This document shows positions 5,913-6,017 of a stretch of DNA of 6,017 bases, piece by piece; within the stretch, counting starts at the first letter, position 1; every line of letters starts with the position of its first letter. Under the pieces are notes generated by a model. It saw only the letters and a list, made by a program, of their open reading frames with translations. It had not been told where the DNA came from and made no database searches. Source of the DNA: Bacteroidota bacterium (GTDB taxonomy: Bacteria > Bacteroidota > Bacteroidia > Cytophagales > Cytophagaceae). Both the position numbers and the translations under genes were made by a program. The stretch is taken from assembly GCA_023428135.1 (NCBI GenBank), contig JAEYZG010000030.1, forward strand, positions 1 through 6,017, given 5' to 3'.

Positions 5913-6017
5913 TCTGGATTATGCATTAAAAAAATTTCAATATTAATCAGCTAAATAGAAGTTATATATCAAATGATTGATTATAGTGATTAACCGGATT
6001 CTTTCAATGGCTAAGGT

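Noticed and set aside
6007..6017. ATGGCTAAGGT at the right edge as the start of another gene
   Set aside because: Only three full codons are visible, with no clear promoter or ribosome-binding site; it cannot be told from a chance ATG.

Overview
The window looks like chromosomal housekeeping DNA from an AT-rich member of the Bacteroidota, most likely a Cytophagales-type organism (the order is a guess). Four things support the phylum. A DUF2480 protein is present, a family I know only from Bacteroidota. The rnpA gene is followed directly by an S41 C-terminal processing peptidase. Convincing Shine-Dalgarno sequences are absent upstream of the starts. Five promoter-like sites match the Bacteroidota primary-sigma consensus (-33 TTTG or a near match, -7 TAnnTTTG), and all five have the same 20-nt spacer.

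Layout from left to right. Positions 1-317 hold no gene but carry two tandem leftward promoters of the strong type usually found before rRNA or tRNA genes, so a stable-RNA operon probably lies just outside the left edge. Positions 318-1526 are a two-gene minus-strand operon, tsaB then a DUF2480 gene, 3 nt apart, with a promoter at 1584-1615. A 10-bp-stem intrinsic terminator at 1668-1705 ends the next minus-strand operon, rpmH - rnpA - ctp (4019 down to 1732). The rpmH gene (3861-4019) is a short gene of 52 codons. Two tandem promoters with a duplicated 11-bp start region precede rpmH, and a 13-bp inverted repeat lies across the rpmH/rnpA junction. On the plus strand, divergent from rpmH, is a 572-aa M61-family metallopeptidase with a C-terminal PDZ domain (4194-5912). 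The last 105 bases contain no supportable feature.

The genes share a theme of translation and protein quality: ribosomal protein L34, the protein subunit of RNase P (tRNA 5' maturation), TsaB (t6A37 tRNA modification), probable stable-RNA promoters, and two PDZ-containing peptidases of different catalytic classes on either side of rpmH-rnpA. I see no mobile element, CRISPR array, toxin-antitoxin or defence module, and no sign of horizontal transfer. I do not think the window holds an undescribed system. The points most worth a second look are regulatory: the tandem promoters, the rpmH/rnpA hairpin, and the uncharacterised cysteine-containing DUF2480 protein coupled to tsaB.
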